Program-made: the position numbers and the translations under genes | Shown: positions 1 to 8,388 of the stretch, in pieces | Layout of the letters: the number at the start of each line of letters is the position of its first letter | How positions within the stretch are numbered: position 1 is the stretch's first letter | The notes under the pieces: generated by a model | Told to the model about the DNA's origin: nothing | Databases searched by the model: none | What the model saw: the letters and a program-made list of their open reading frames with translations, nothing else | Assembly (NCBI RefSeq): GCF_043633585.1 | Contig: NZ_CP141832.1 | Span: 2,790,001 to 2,854,000 of the forward strand | DNA length: 64,000 bases | Origin: Lacrimispora sinapis | GTDB lineage: Bacteria; Bacillota; Clostridia; Lachnospirales; Lachnospiraceae | Reading direction: 5' to 3'

Positions 1-9
1 AACCAAATC

Positions 10-963
10 ATGAATATCATATATTTTATTTTTCAGCAGACCATGTATTTCATGATCCCTCTTATGATTGTCGCTTTGGGTGCCATGTTCTCCGAGCGGA
101 GCGGAATCATCAACATTGCTTTGGAAGGAATTATGACCATGGGAGCTTTTACAGGAATTCTGTTTTTAAGCCTTACAGGAGCCTCCATGAGCGGACAGAC
201 CCAGCTTCTTATTGCCGTTGTTATCTCCATGGCAACCGGTATGGTATTTTCCCTGTTCCATGCTTATGCTTCCATCAATATGAAATCCAATCAGGTCATC
301 AGCGGTACTGCACTGAATATGTTTGCTCCTGCATTTGCCATCTTCGTGGCGCGCGTGATCCAGGGCGTCCAGCAGGTTCCATTTAATAATACCTTCCGTA
401 TTGCTTCGGTTCCGTTCCTTGGAAAGATTCCTTTTATCGGGCCTCTTCTATTCCAGAACGCATACATCACCACTTACATTGGAATCGGAATTTTTCTTCT
501 TTCCTATGTGGTCCTTTATAAAACACGGTTTGGACTGAGACTGCGTTCCTGCGGAGAACACCCCCAGGCAGCCGATGCAGCCGGAATTAACGTTTACCGT
601 ATGCAGTATGCCGGTGTTCTTATCTCCGGTGCTCTGGGCGGACTTGGAGGGCTGGTATTCGTGGTTCCTACCTCCACCAATTTTAATGCTGATGTGGCGG
701 GTTATGGATTCCTCGCATTAGCCGTGTTGATCTTTGGACAGTGGAAACCGGTCAATATCATGTTTGCTTCCCTTTTCTTCGGACTCATGAAGGCAGTTGC
801 TTCTGCATACTCCGGTATCCCGTTTTTAAGTGTACTGGGAATTCCAAGCTACTTTTATAAGATGGTTCCCTATATCATCACCTTGGTCGTACTGATCTTT
901 ACCTCCAGAAATTCTCAGGCTCCCAAAGCAGAGGGAATTCCTTATGATAAAGGACAGCGATAA
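10..963 (+). CDS. ABC importer permease, nucleoside/BMP type
   Basis: Integral membrane permease of the BPD_transp_2 family (the RbsC/LivM fold), most like the second permease of BMP-type nucleoside importers (YufQ/NupQ). The 317 residues are mostly hydrophobic, with a first membrane segment at about residues 5-25, then the motif ERSGIINIALEGIM typical of this subfamily, and a cytoplasmic loop near residue 190 (AADAAGINVYRMQ) of the kind that touches the ATPase. The ATG lies 10 bases from the window edge, so the ribosome site and the expected partners (lipoprotein, ATPase, first permease) are out of view. It is the last gene of its operon, because a strong terminator follows. The substrate is inferred from family resemblance only. 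Confidence 0.85.
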   Translation: MNIIYFIFQQTMYFMIPLMIVALGAMFSERSGIINIALEGIMTMGAFTGILFLSLTGASMSGQTQLLIAVVISMATGMVFSLFHAYASINMKSNQVISGTALNMFAPAFAIFVARVIQGVQQVPFNNTFRIASVPFLGKIPFIGPLLFQNAYITTYIGIGIFLLSYVVLYKTRFGLRLRSCGEHPQAADAAGINVYRMQYAGVLISGALGGLGGLVFVVPTSTNFNADVAGYGFLALAVLIFGQWKPVNIMFASLFFGLMKAVASAYSGIPFLSVLGIPSYFYKMVPYIITLVVLIFTSRNSQAPKAEGIPYDKGQR

Positions 964-978
964 AAAACCGTAATAGAA

Positions 979-1028
979 AAAAGGACCTTGAAGTTGTCTT
1001 TGCACTGACAACCAAGGTTCTTTTTTTT
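979..1028. terminator. Bidirectional rho-independent terminator
   Basis: The arms AAGGACCTTG and CAAGGTTCTT enclose an inner pair GTTGTC/GACAAC, and a run of eight T follows on the plus strand. An A-rich stretch on the other side would serve the converging minus-strand gene. It separates the permease gene from the wall-repeat gene. Confidence 0.85.
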
Positions 1029-1030
1029 GT

Positions 1031-1486
1031 TTAACGAACACCAAATTTCTTGCCCCGTCTGATGGTGCCGTCACTGTTCCATTCTGTGTAAACGTATGGG
1101 CCGCCGTCAGTTGTTCCATTTTCAGTAAAGTGATAGGTGACGCCATTGTAGTTATAAGGGCCGGTTACCATTTTAAGGGTACTGGTATTGAAGTAGTATA
1201 CATTGCCGTTGATTTTCATAATTCCGCCCTGAAGCTCACCGGTGTCAGCTGCGTAATACCAAGTGTTATCCCTTTGAATCCAACCCGTACGCATTATCTG
1301 GTCATTGCCGAAAAAGAACCAATGGCTTTTGTAGTTGACCCAGTTATTGGTACAGTAATCACCAGATCCCCATTGGTACTTCACTCCCTCAGGTGTGTTT
1401 ACAAATCCCTCCGCAAATGAGGACATGGCACTTCCTACTGTAAAAGCAATCGTGAGTACTGCAGCCGCTAAATATTTTTTTTTCAT
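1031..1486 (-). CDS. Small secreted cell-wall-binding repeat protein
   Basis: A 151-residue exported protein with a signal peptide at residues 1-25 (lysine-rich start, hydrophobic core, FAEG cleavage area). The mature part holds degenerate choline-binding-like repeats: aromatic pairs and Gly-Trp motifs such as TGWIQRDNTWYYAADTG (about residue 67) and GNVYYFN. Such repeats bind teichoic acid or polysaccharide at the cell surface. There is no catalytic domain, so it is only a binding module. The ATG follows AGGAGG at good spacing, and a near-consensus promoter sits about 45 bases upstream, so it is probably a single-gene unit. The biological role is unknown. Confidence 0.75.
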   Translation of the reverse strand: MKKKYLAAAVLTIAFTVGSAMSSFAEGFVNTPEGVKYQWGSGDYCTNNWVNYKSHWFFFGNDQIMRTGWIQRDNTWYYAADTGELQGGIMKINGNVYYFNTSTLKMVTGPYNYNGVTYHFTENGTTDGGPYVYTEWNSDGTIRRGKKFGVR

Positions 1487-1530
1487 ATTTTTGACCTCCT
1501 TACATGCATTGGAATTATTGACTTGGCTAG

Positions 1531-1559
1531 AGTATACCCCCTGGGATAAATCCAGTCAA
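1531..1559 (-). promoter_or_regulatory. Sigma-A promoter of the wall-repeat gene
   Basis: On the minus strand TTGACT (1554-1559) and TATACT (1531-1536) are separated by exactly 17 bases. The -10 lies 45 bases before the ATG at 1486. Confidence 0.75.
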
Positions 1560-1672
1560 CGAAGTTTATAGATTTGTAAAGATGCGTAAATGAAATGTAA
1601 ATATTTGACAGCTAAAGGATATATTTTTAAGAAAACTGTAAATATTTTTCCTTTCTGTTATAAAATTTATTC

Positions 1673-2848
1673 TTAGACCAAGGGATCGTCCGGCCGATTC
1701 TTTTCAGTGTATGTCAGTCCCTTTCCTGCACGAAGCATACGAAAGGAACGCACTGCCGCATTCCGGTATAATTCTTCTGCCCGTTCCATGGCTTCCTCTA
1801 TGGACATGATACCCGAAATGGTGGTTACAATACTTTCAATGCCGTATTCATACAGCTTTTCAGCGCCATCTCCCATGCCTCCCACAATAGCAATCGCCGG
1901 TATTCCTTTTGTTTTGCAGCGCATACCGATGCCGCTTGGAACCTTTCCAAACGCGGACTGCCAGTCCATACGTCCCTCTCCCGTAATCACCAGGTCCACC
2001 CCCTCTAACAGGGAGTCAAAGCCTATAAGGTCCAGGACGGTATCAATCCCGGACTTCATATTTGCATGAAGGAAAACCTTTAAAGCGGCTCCCAGTCCGC
2101 CGGCAGCTCCCGTACCGGGAATTTCCTCCACATCAATCCCCGTCAGCTCCTTTAACTTCCTGGAATAATGTTTCATATCCTTTTCCATCTTATCAAGGAT
2201 CTCCGGAGTCCCTCCCTTTTGTATTCCAAAGGTATAAGTGGCTCCGTCCGGTCCGGTAAGAGGGTTTTTCACATCACACATCACCGTGAATTCAGTCTCA
2301 GAAACGGCTGGATGAAGACCGCTTACATCAATGGCGTCAACCTGTTCCAAATCAGCACCGAATCCCGCTAAAACGTTTCCATTCTTATCAAGGAACCGGA
2401 TGCCAAGGGCTGTCATAGCACCCATACCGCCATCATTTGTGGCACTTCCTCCAATGGCAATCGCAATCTTCCGATATCCCTGTTCCAGCGCATCAAAGAT
2501 CATCTCCCCAGTGCCGTATGTAGTGGTAATAAGGGGGTTCCGTTTCTCTTTTGGGACCAGGGGAATACCGGAGGCTGCTGCCATCTCAATGACTGCATGA
2601 TCTCCCCCAAAAACCCCGTAGGAACAAGAGATATCCTCCATCAACGGGCCATGGGCAAAAATAGTCCGCATTCGACCGTTTTTCGCTTTTATCACTGCCT
2701 CCACGGTTCCTTCTCCTCCATCCGCAACCGGAAACCCCTGACAACTGCAGGAGGGAAATATGCTTTTTGCAGTTTCTGTCAGGATTTCCACAATTTGCTC
2801 TGATGACAGGGAGCCTTTGAAAGAATCTGATGCAAATAACAATTTCAT
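1673..2848 (-). CDS. Glycerate kinase (GarK/GlxK family)
   Basis: Phosphorylates D-glycerate with ATP, in this family usually to 2-phosphoglycerate, which enters lower glycolysis. The 391 residues carry the family signatures: N-terminal FASDSFKGSLSS, the ADGGEGT motif near residue 55, AIGGSATNDGGMG near residue 130, and GAAGGLG in the second half. The ATG at 2848 is chosen because GAGGT lies 9 bases upstream and FASDSFKGS is the usual family N-terminus; an upstream TTG would add 18 unrelated residues. It is the last gene after the reductase and the DapA-like gene, so the three probably turn a sugar acid into pyruvate and phosphoglycerate. A terminator-like hairpin in front of it may lower its expression relative to the upstream genes. 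Confidence 0.9.
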   Translation of the reverse strand: MKLLFASDSFKGSLSSEQIVEILTETAKSIFPSCSCQGFPVADGGEGTVEAVIKAKNGRMRTIFAHGPLMEDISCSYGVFGGDHAVIEMAAASGIPLVPKEKRNPLITTTYGTGEMIFDALEQGYRKIAIAIGGSATNDGGMGAMTALGIRFLDKNGNVLAGFGADLEQVDAIDVSGLHPAVSETEFTVMCDVKNPLTGPDGATYTFGIQKGGTPEILDKMEKDMKHYSRKLKELTGIDVEEIPGTGAAGGLGAALKVFLHANMKSGIDTVLDLIGFDSLLEGVDLVITGEGRMDWQSAFGKVPSGIGMRCKTKGIPAIAIVGGMGDGAEKLYEYGIESIVTTISGIMSIEEAMERAEELYRNAAVRSFRMLRAGKGLTYTEKNRPDDPLV

Positions 2849-2883
2849 AATATAATACCTCATTTCTATAAAATTTAAAGCAT

Positions 2884-2920
2884 AAAACAGGCGGGCAGCC
2901 AATCTGTAGCCGCCCGCCTG
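2884..2920 (-). terminator. GC-rich hairpin between DapA-like gene and glycerate kinase
   Basis: Perfect 9-bp arms (CAGGCGGGC / GCCCGCCTG) with a 15-base loop, then only TTTT on the minus strand. The short U-tract suggests partial termination, or an RNA stability element inside the operon, rather than a full stop. Confidence 0.55.
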
Positions 2921-2960
2921 CCCGCCAGTTTTATGTAATTTTCTGAAACAATCCTTTTAA

Positions 2961-3860
2961 TCAGATCAGCCCTGCGCTCTGCATTTCATTTTTGATTCGC
3001 TCCAGAACCGGGCCTTCTCTTGTTGCCAGATTGGGCCTGTACGGTGCCCCAACATTCCTTCCCCTTAAATTAGCCATAACCTTTGCAGCCACCGGAAAGC
3101 TTGCCGGATCCATGGAGAGACGAACCGGGTTTAACTTGAACTGTGCTTCCAAAGAGCCGGGCAGGTCGCCGGCAATGTACTTATTATACACATCCGTGAT
3201 CAGTTCCGGCATGAAATTGGCTGAAGTACATACTCCTCCTACCGCTCCATGGCACATGGAAGCATAAAGCAGGGTATCTTTTCCGCCAAATACTTTAAAG
3301 CCTTTGTGACGGGTCCTCCGGATAAATTCCGAGGTTAGGGTAATGTCTCCGCTGGTATCCTTCATTCCCACGATGTTTGGTACTTCTGTTGCCAGACGCT
3401 CCACTAAATTTACTGATAAGGTATATCCTACCCGTCCGGGATTATTATATAAAAGCACGGGAGTTTCCCAAACAGACTCAGCTATGGTTTTAAAATGATA
3501 ATACAGTTCATCCTCCGTTGGCCTTAAAAACATGGGCTGCAAAACGGAGACCCCTGCTGCCCCGTTTTCGACTGCCATTTTAGCCAGCCGGCAGCATTTT
3601 TTTGTGCTGATGGCACCGATCCCGAAATAGACAGGCACTCTGCCGGCAGACTGGTCCACCATGATTTTCAGACCACGTTCCATCTCCTCTGCTTCAATGG
3701 CATAGAATTCTCCATTGCTTCCAAATGCCAGGATTCCCAGCACTCCGCCCTCAATGACATAATCTACATGATCCCTTAATTTTGTCTCATCAATCAATTC
3801 ATTCTCATCGACAGGAGTGAGGATTGGAACAATCACACCTTTTATAAAATCGGTATTCAT
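2961..3860 (-). CDS. DapA-superfamily class I aldolase/dehydratase
   Basis: A TIM-barrel enzyme of the dihydrodipicolinate synthase / N-acetylneuraminate lyase superfamily, 299 residues. The Schiff-base lysine is K167 (VGMKDTSGD) and the catalytic tyrosine is Y138 (LYNNPGRVGYT). The substrate-loop motif is GSNGE (residues 47-51) rather than the GTTGE of true DapA, which argues against lysine biosynthesis. It sits directly after tartronate semialdehyde reductase and before glycerate kinase. I infer a 2-keto-3-deoxy-sugar-acid aldolase giving pyruvate plus tartronate semialdehyde, replacing the unrelated GarL of E. coli. A keto-deoxy-glucarate dehydratase is the main alternative. The ATG is preceded by GAGAGGGATGG. 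Confidence 0.8.
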   Translation of the reverse strand: MNTDFIKGVIVPILTPVDENELIDETKLRDHVDYVIEGGVLGILAFGSNGEFYAIEAEEMERGLKIMVDQSAGRVPVYFGIGAISTKKCCRLAKMAVENGAAGVSVLQPMFLRPTEDELYYHFKTIAESVWETPVLLYNNPGRVGYTLSVNLVERLATEVPNIVGMKDTSGDITLTSEFIRRTRHKGFKVFGGKDTLLYASMCHGAVGGVCTSANFMPELITDVYNKYIAGDLPGSLEAQFKLNPVRLSMDPASFPVAAKVMANLRGRNVGAPYRPNLATREGPVLERIKNEMQSAGLI

Positions 3861-3881
3861 CTTTTTTCCATCCCTCTCCGT

Positions 3882-4772
3882 TTATTTCCCCGGTTTTACC
3901 GTGGTATTGGCCATCTTTTCATAGTATTTTACAATGCTTGCGTGGTCCTCCATCTCCAGACCGTCGGCTTTCAACCCCTGCAAAATCTCCATTAACTGTC
4001 CGGTCAAAGGTACCGGGGAACTGATGGCATGGGCTGCATTCAGGGCATTGTTTAAATCCTTGATGTGAAGCTCTACACGGAAACCGGGTTTGAAGCTGCG
4101 GTTTAAGATCATAGGGGCTTTGGCGTCCATCACCGTAGAACCTGCCAGACCTCCGCGGATGGCCTGGTATACCAGTTCCGGATCTGTTCCTGCTTTTCTT
4201 GCAAATGTCAGGGCTTCGGAAACAGCAGCAATGTTCACGGCAACTACGATCTGGTTTGCCAGCTTGGCAACATTACCGGAGCCAAGCCCACCCACATATA
4301 CCACAGAACCTGCCATTACCATCAGCATATCATAGTATTTATCAAACAACTCTTTTTTTCCGCCTACCATGACTGACAAGGTTCCGTCAATTGCCTTAGG
4401 CTCACCGCCTGATACAGGCGCATCTAACATCTCAATTCCAAATTTCTCAAGCTCTGCACCGATGGCTTTGCTTTCTGTTGGATCAATGGAACTCATATCA
4501 ATTAAAACCGTTCCTGGCTTTGCGCCTTCGGCAACGCCGTTTTCACCCAGAACCGCTGCCCGTACATGAGGAGAGTTTGGTACCATTGTGATGACCACCT
4601 GGCTGAGAGAAGCTACTTCCTTTCCGCTCTCTGCCCCTGTTGCTCCGGCAGAAACCAAATCTGCAATGGCTGCTTTGTTATGATCATAAACAACCAATTC
4701 ATGACCTGCTTTTAACAAGTTTTTCGCCATAGGCCTCCCCATGATCCCTAATCCGATAAATCCAATTTTCAT
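3882..4772 (-). CDS. garR: Tartronate semialdehyde reductase (2-hydroxy-3-oxopropionate reductase)
   Basis: An NAD(P)-dependent beta-hydroxyacid dehydrogenase that reduces tartronate semialdehyde to D-glycerate. The 296 residues open with the dinucleotide motif GFIGLGIMGRPMAKNLL, followed by the substrate motif DAPVSGG (about 118-124) and the catalytic-lysine segment GSGNVAKLANQ (about 163-173). The ATG at 4772 is chosen because GAGAGG lies 9 bases upstream and the Rossmann motif starts at once; upstream in-frame ATGs would add 3 or 14 residues. It leads the sugar-acid operon, with the aldolase-like and glycerate kinase genes behind it. Related family members such as 3-hydroxyisobutyrate dehydrogenase are possible, but the neighbours favour GarR. 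Confidence 0.87.
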   Translation of the reverse strand: MKIGFIGLGIMGRPMAKNLLKAGHELVVYDHNKAAIADLVSAGATGAESGKEVASLSQVVITMVPNSPHVRAAVLGENGVAEGAKPGTVLIDMSSIDPTESKAIGAELEKFGIEMLDAPVSGGEPKAIDGTLSVMVGGKKELFDKYYDMLMVMAGSVVYVGGLGSGNVAKLANQIVVAVNIAAVSEALTFARKAGTDPELVYQAIRGGLAGSTVMDAKAPMILNRSFKPGFRVELHIKDLNNALNAAHAISSPVPLTGQLMEILQGLKADGLEMEDHASIVKYYEKMANTTVKPGK

Positions 4773-4981
4773 CTTGTTCATCCTCTCTTTTCTAATCTGT
4801 TTGTCAGTAACCAATGGACCCGGCCATCGATGCTCTGATTATAGAAAAAAGAAACGAACTTTACTACGGGCGGTATTACTAAATGATACTTAATTTTTTA
4901 TACAAACCTTCCATCGTTCCATATTTATTTCATTTTTATTGCATTTTTATTTCACTTATAATTATGATTTCATCCTCTTTC

Positions 4982-6859
4982 TCAATCCAGATGGTACTTT
5001 TTCCGTTTCCGCCACAGGGTGGTTTTGCTCATGCCCAATGCTTTTGCCGCTGCCTCCTGGTTTCCTGCAAACCGCATCAGAGCCTCTTCAATAATTCCGG
5101 CTTCTTCCGGCAGCTTCATTTTCCGGTCTGCCTTCTCTTTTTCCTGGTCTGGTATCTCCTGCTCCGGGTCCAGCTCATTAAGAACCTGCTTTACAAAGTC
5201 CTCGTCTAAAATCCGTTTGTTGGCCGTAAGGATTAAGCGCTCGCAGAAATTTTCCACCTGATAGAGATTCCCTTCCCATGGATACTCCAACAGCAGCGTC
5301 TCCGCCCTCTTTGTAAGGACATGAAATGCGGAATAGCGTTCACTGCACGATTCCATACACGCCTTCAGCCTTTGCTTTAAATCCTCCTTCCGCTCTCTTA
5401 AAGGCGGAATTTTAACGGTCAGACCATTTAACAGATAAAACAGTTCCTCACTCAACACTCCCCGCTGAAGCAGCTGGGGAAGAGAATATCTGGAAGCAGT
5501 CATGACCCGCACACGGGTTCCCGGATAGGAAACAGCACCGCTGCCCATCCGGTTCTTATAGCGAATGAGCTGGCACAGACGGTATTGGTTGGCCCTGGTC
5601 AGACACTCGATTTCCTCCAGCAGCAGAGAACCTCCCTTTGCATGGACAACCGCTCCCTTATCTCCGAAAATAGTTTCAAACTGAACCGTTTCTTCCAAGC
5701 CCTCACAGGACAGTACCACAAAAGGGCCTTCTTTATAAATGCCGGCATTGTGAATGCTCTGGGCCAGAAGCCTTTTTTCCGTACCGGTCTCTCCTGTGAT
5801 CGCCACAGCCTTCCCGGACAAGGCGTACAGCTTGGAAAGCCGGACACATTCCTGCATTTTACTGGATTCCTTTAAAATATCCTCAAACTCTCCCAGTGCC
5901 ACGAACCCTTTGAATTCCTGCTTTTCTCCGCCAGTGCTCCTATGGAAACGTTCCTTTTTCATAGGCTGACAGGTCAAGATCGCCCCCTCCACCCGTCCGT
6001 CAATCATGACTGGTGCCACCACAGCAAATAAGGACTTTCGGTTAATCTGCAGAAACAAAGAACAGGATTCCTTTCCATACTCCAATACCTGGCGAAAGGG
6101 CGCCTCTTCCAGCTCCCCAAAAACTGCAACGGCCGGGAGATTGATAACCTTATCCTTTTCTTTCCCCAGAATATCCTCCATAACCCCATTGATATCCATA
6201 ATAGTTCCCGAAGCATCCAGCCTGGCCACTCCTTGAAAGGAATAATCCAAAAGTGTTTCGATCTGGGCCGCATTGCGCTTTTCGATTTCCATGGCATAGT
6301 TCACACGTTCCGCCATAGAAAATGCGTTTCTTAAGGAATCCTCCGTATTGGATAAAAACAAGGATGGAATTCCCTCATCCCCAGCGATTCTTACTGCCGT
6401 ATCTCCTCCAATGATCAAATCCACCTGGTCATCTACCGCCTGTTTTGCCATGTCCTCCAGTAAATCCCCTTTTTCCGCAAAATAGGTCCGCATATCAATG
6501 TCATAAATGGTGTCAAAGTATGACATATCACAGAACATATTCTGAAATCCTACCACACCGATGACGGGAGTTTCCTTTTTTAGGATCTGCTTTGCCTTAA
6601 TGATAAGCAATGCCATCTCCTGAGCGGTTATGACGATTTCCACCACCGGAATATCCGTATACTGCTTGATCAGGGAAGCCTGAAGTCCTCTGGCAATGAT
6701 GATGGAGGCACCATTAGCTATGGACTGCCTTGCCTGGATAACGGCATCTTCAGTTTGTATGACTTTCATTTCGTTGATCTCATATTTTTTTTCCTGCAGG
6801 ATATTATGAGCCTGATAAAGCATCTCCTCCCTGGAAACGAGCAGTGCGGTCTTTCCCAT
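4982..6859 (-). CDS. PrpR-type AAA+ transcriptional regulator lacking the GAFTGA motif
   Basis: Probable activator of the adjacent sugar-acid operon, 625 residues. Residues 1-190 form a PrpR-N sensor domain (two Rossmann-like lobes), about 200-300 a PAS domain (DYSFQGVARLDASGTI), about 320-555 a sigma-54-activator AAA+ domain, and 590-625 a Fis-type helix-turn-helix (QEAAAKALGMSKTTLWRKRK). The AAA+ domain is degenerate: Walker A reads GETGTEKR (356-363) instead of GETGTGKE, Walker B is LLLEEI, and the sigma-54 contact motif GAFTGA, expected near residue 400, is absent. I see no -24/-12 promoter in front of garR. It therefore probably acts with the main sigma factor. The ATG at 6859 follows AAGGA at 8 bases. 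Confidence 0.85.
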   Translation of the reverse strand: MGKTALLVSREEMLYQAHNILQEKKYEINEMKVIQTEDAVIQARQSIANGASIIIARGLQASLIKQYTDIPVVEIVITAQEMALLIIKAKQILKKETPVIGVVGFQNMFCDMSYFDTIYDIDMRTYFAEKGDLLEDMAKQAVDDQVDLIIGGDTAVRIAGDEGIPSLFLSNTEDSLRNAFSMAERVNYAMEIEKRNAAQIETLLDYSFQGVARLDASGTIMDINGVMEDILGKEKDKVINLPAVAVFGELEEAPFRQVLEYGKESCSLFLQINRKSLFAVVAPVMIDGRVEGAILTCQPMKKERFHRSTGGEKQEFKGFVALGEFEDILKESSKMQECVRLSKLYALSGKAVAITGETGTEKRLLAQSIHNAGIYKEGPFVVLSCEGLEETVQFETIFGDKGAVVHAKGGSLLLEEIECLTRANQYRLCQLIRYKNRMGSGAVSYPGTRVRVMTASRYSLPQLLQRGVLSEELFYLLNGLTVKIPPLRERKEDLKQRLKACMESCSERYSAFHVLTKRAETLLLEYPWEGNLYQVENFCERLILTANKRILDEDFVKQVLNELDPEQEIPDQEKEKADRKMKLPEEAGIIEEALMRFAGNQEAAAKALGMSKTTLWRKRKKYHLD

Positions 6860-6953
6860 GATGAATTCCTTTCTATATCTATCTTCTGTCATTTTACTAC
6901 ACCCTGCTGCATCTGTCTATTTGGATTCTATATTGGTTCAGGCCGTGGATGAC

Positions 6954-6989
6954 AAAACGGCACCAGGATTGATTCCTGATGCCGTTTTT
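6954..6989 (-). terminator. Terminator of the sugar (transaldolase) operon
   Basis: The arms AAAACGGCACCAGGA and TCCTGATGCCGTTTTT form a long stem with a small loop and T-runs on both sides. It separates the transaldolase gene from the regulator gene downstream. Confidence 0.85.
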
Positions 6990-7036
6990 AACGGCTTTTC
7001 ACTTTTCCGTATTTCACAAACCTTTTGTAGAACTAC

Positions 7037-7690
7037 TTACTTCCCAAACACTTCCGCTTCATCCGCACGGAATTTTTCAATTCCCTGGTCAGTCAATGGG
7101 TGTTTTATCATCTGCATCAGCACACCGTAAGGAACGGTAGCAATGTCAGCCCCTGCTTTTGCACAGTCAATGATGTGAATGGGGTTACGGATGCTTGCAG
7201 CGATAATCTCTGTCTCAATCCCGTGTATCTGGAAAATTTCTGTGATGTCACGGATCAAATCAATACCTGGCATGGAAATGTCGTCAAGACGGCCTAAAAA
7301 CGGAGAGACATAGGCTGCACCTGCGCGGGCAGCCAATAGGGCCTGAGCGGCGGAAAATACCAGTGTCACATTGGTTTTGATTCCTTCTGCAGTAAGTACC
7401 TTAACCGCTTTCAGCCCTTCTGCGGTCATCGGGATCTTAACGATCATGTTTTTATGAATTGCTGCAATCACACGCCCTTCTTCGATCATGCCCTCCGCAT
7501 CTTCCGTGGAAGCCTTTACTTCTCCGCTGACCGGTCCGTCAACGATAGAAGTGATTTCTTTAATAACCAGGCCGAAGTCACGGCCTTCCTTGGCAATCAG
7601 AGAAGGATTGGTCGTAACGCCGCAGATGATCCCCATATCACTTGCTTTCTTTACGTCTTCCGTATTTGCTGTATCTATAAAAAATCTCAT
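7037..7690 (-). CDS. Transaldolase, TalC/MipB (FSA-like) subfamily
   Basis: A short class I aldolase of the transaldolase/fructose-6-phosphate aldolase family, 217 residues. Landmarks are N-terminal FFIDTANTEDVKKA, GVTTNPSLIAKEG, the Schiff-base lysine in MIVKIPMTAEG and the loop YVSPFLGRLDDI. The residue that is tyrosine in E. coli FSA (APYVNR) is phenylalanine here (SPFLGR), as in TalC proteins that show true transaldolase activity, so transaldolase is the better call. It is the last gene of the operon with transketolase and an RpiB-like isomerase, which fits a non-oxidative pentose-phosphate role. A terminator follows. Confidence 0.88.
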   Translation of the reverse strand: MRFFIDTANTEDVKKASDMGIICGVTTNPSLIAKEGRDFGLVIKEITSIVDGPVSGEVKASTEDAEGMIEEGRVIAAIHKNMIVKIPMTAEGLKAVKVLTAEGIKTNVTLVFSAAQALLAARAGAAYVSPFLGRLDDISMPGIDLIRDITEIFQIHGIETEIIAASIRNPIHIIDCAKAGADIATVPYGVLMQMIKHPLTDQGIEKFRADEAEVFGK

Positions 7691-7749
7691 TGGGACTCTC
7701 CTTAGGTTTTATATTCGTTTACAACTAACGGTTGGTGATTACAAGCCTC

Positions 7750-8388
7750 CTAAGCCAACAGACTCTTTACATACTCTGCAATAGCTTCGTCCTTGCAGTT
7801 AGCGAAAAACAATTCTTGAAACTTCTCTCCACCGATGGAGCCCTTCACCAGATCCTGATCAATTCCCTTTAAGCATGTTAAGATATCTTTTAAGTTGTTT
7901 TCTCTTACAACGTCTAATATCTTCTTATTTCTCTGCTCCGGAACTGCTCTTTCTCTTGGATAGCCCTGTCCGCTTTCTTCGGAGAATAATTTCTCAAATG
8001 TATATTCCAGATTCAGCTCTGCTCCCCAGCCAAAGCCTTTTGCGAACGGCATTGAAATGGCATTGCCGTCGTTGATCTGTGCAAACATGTATCCGTCACT
8101 TGGGTCACAGACGTGACCGCAGATAACACCTGGGAAACTGTTTAATGCAAGCATTGCACCTTCTCCTGTTCCGCATCCGGTAATTACATAATCTGCCGCT
8201 CCGGAATTTAAGAGGATTGCTGCCAGGATTCCGTTCTGTACATAAGTGAGGGAACAAGCATCCTCTGCAGAATACATTCCATAGTTATCTACTTCATACC
8301 CCTTTGCATCTGCAACTTTCTTTAAGCTGTTATAAATCAATCCGTTTTTAGCCGCCTGGCTGTTCTCATTAATTAATGCGATTCTCAT
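7750..8388 (-). CDS. RpiB/LacA/LacB-family sugar-phosphate isomerase
   Basis: An aldose-ketose phosphate isomerase of the RpiB family, 212 residues, against about 150 for simple RpiB. The core has the active-site cysteine motif TGCGTGEG (about residue 70) and an N-terminal Rossmann-like start (MRIALINENSQAAKNG). A C-terminal extension of roughly 60 residues is not part of classical RpiB. It overlaps the upstream transketolase C-half gene by four bases (ATGA), so the two are translationally coupled. The exact sugar phosphate cannot be read from sequence; ribose-5-phosphate or a tetrose/pentose analogue are candidates. Confidence 0.82.
   Translation of the reverse strand: MRIALINENSQAAKNGLIYNSLKKVADAKGYEVDNYGMYSAEDACSLTYVQNGILAAILLNSGAADYVITGCGTGEGAMLALNSFPGVICGHVCDPSDGYMFAQINDGNAISMPFAKGFGWGAELNLEYTFEKLFSEESGQGYPRERAVPEQRNKKILDVVRENNLKDILTCLKGIDQDLVKGSIGGEKFQELFFANCKDEAIAEYVKSLLA

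Noticed and set aside
4773..4981. Sigma-54 promoter in front of garR
   Set aside because: I looked for TGGCAC-N5-TTGCA on the minus strand and found no acceptable match.
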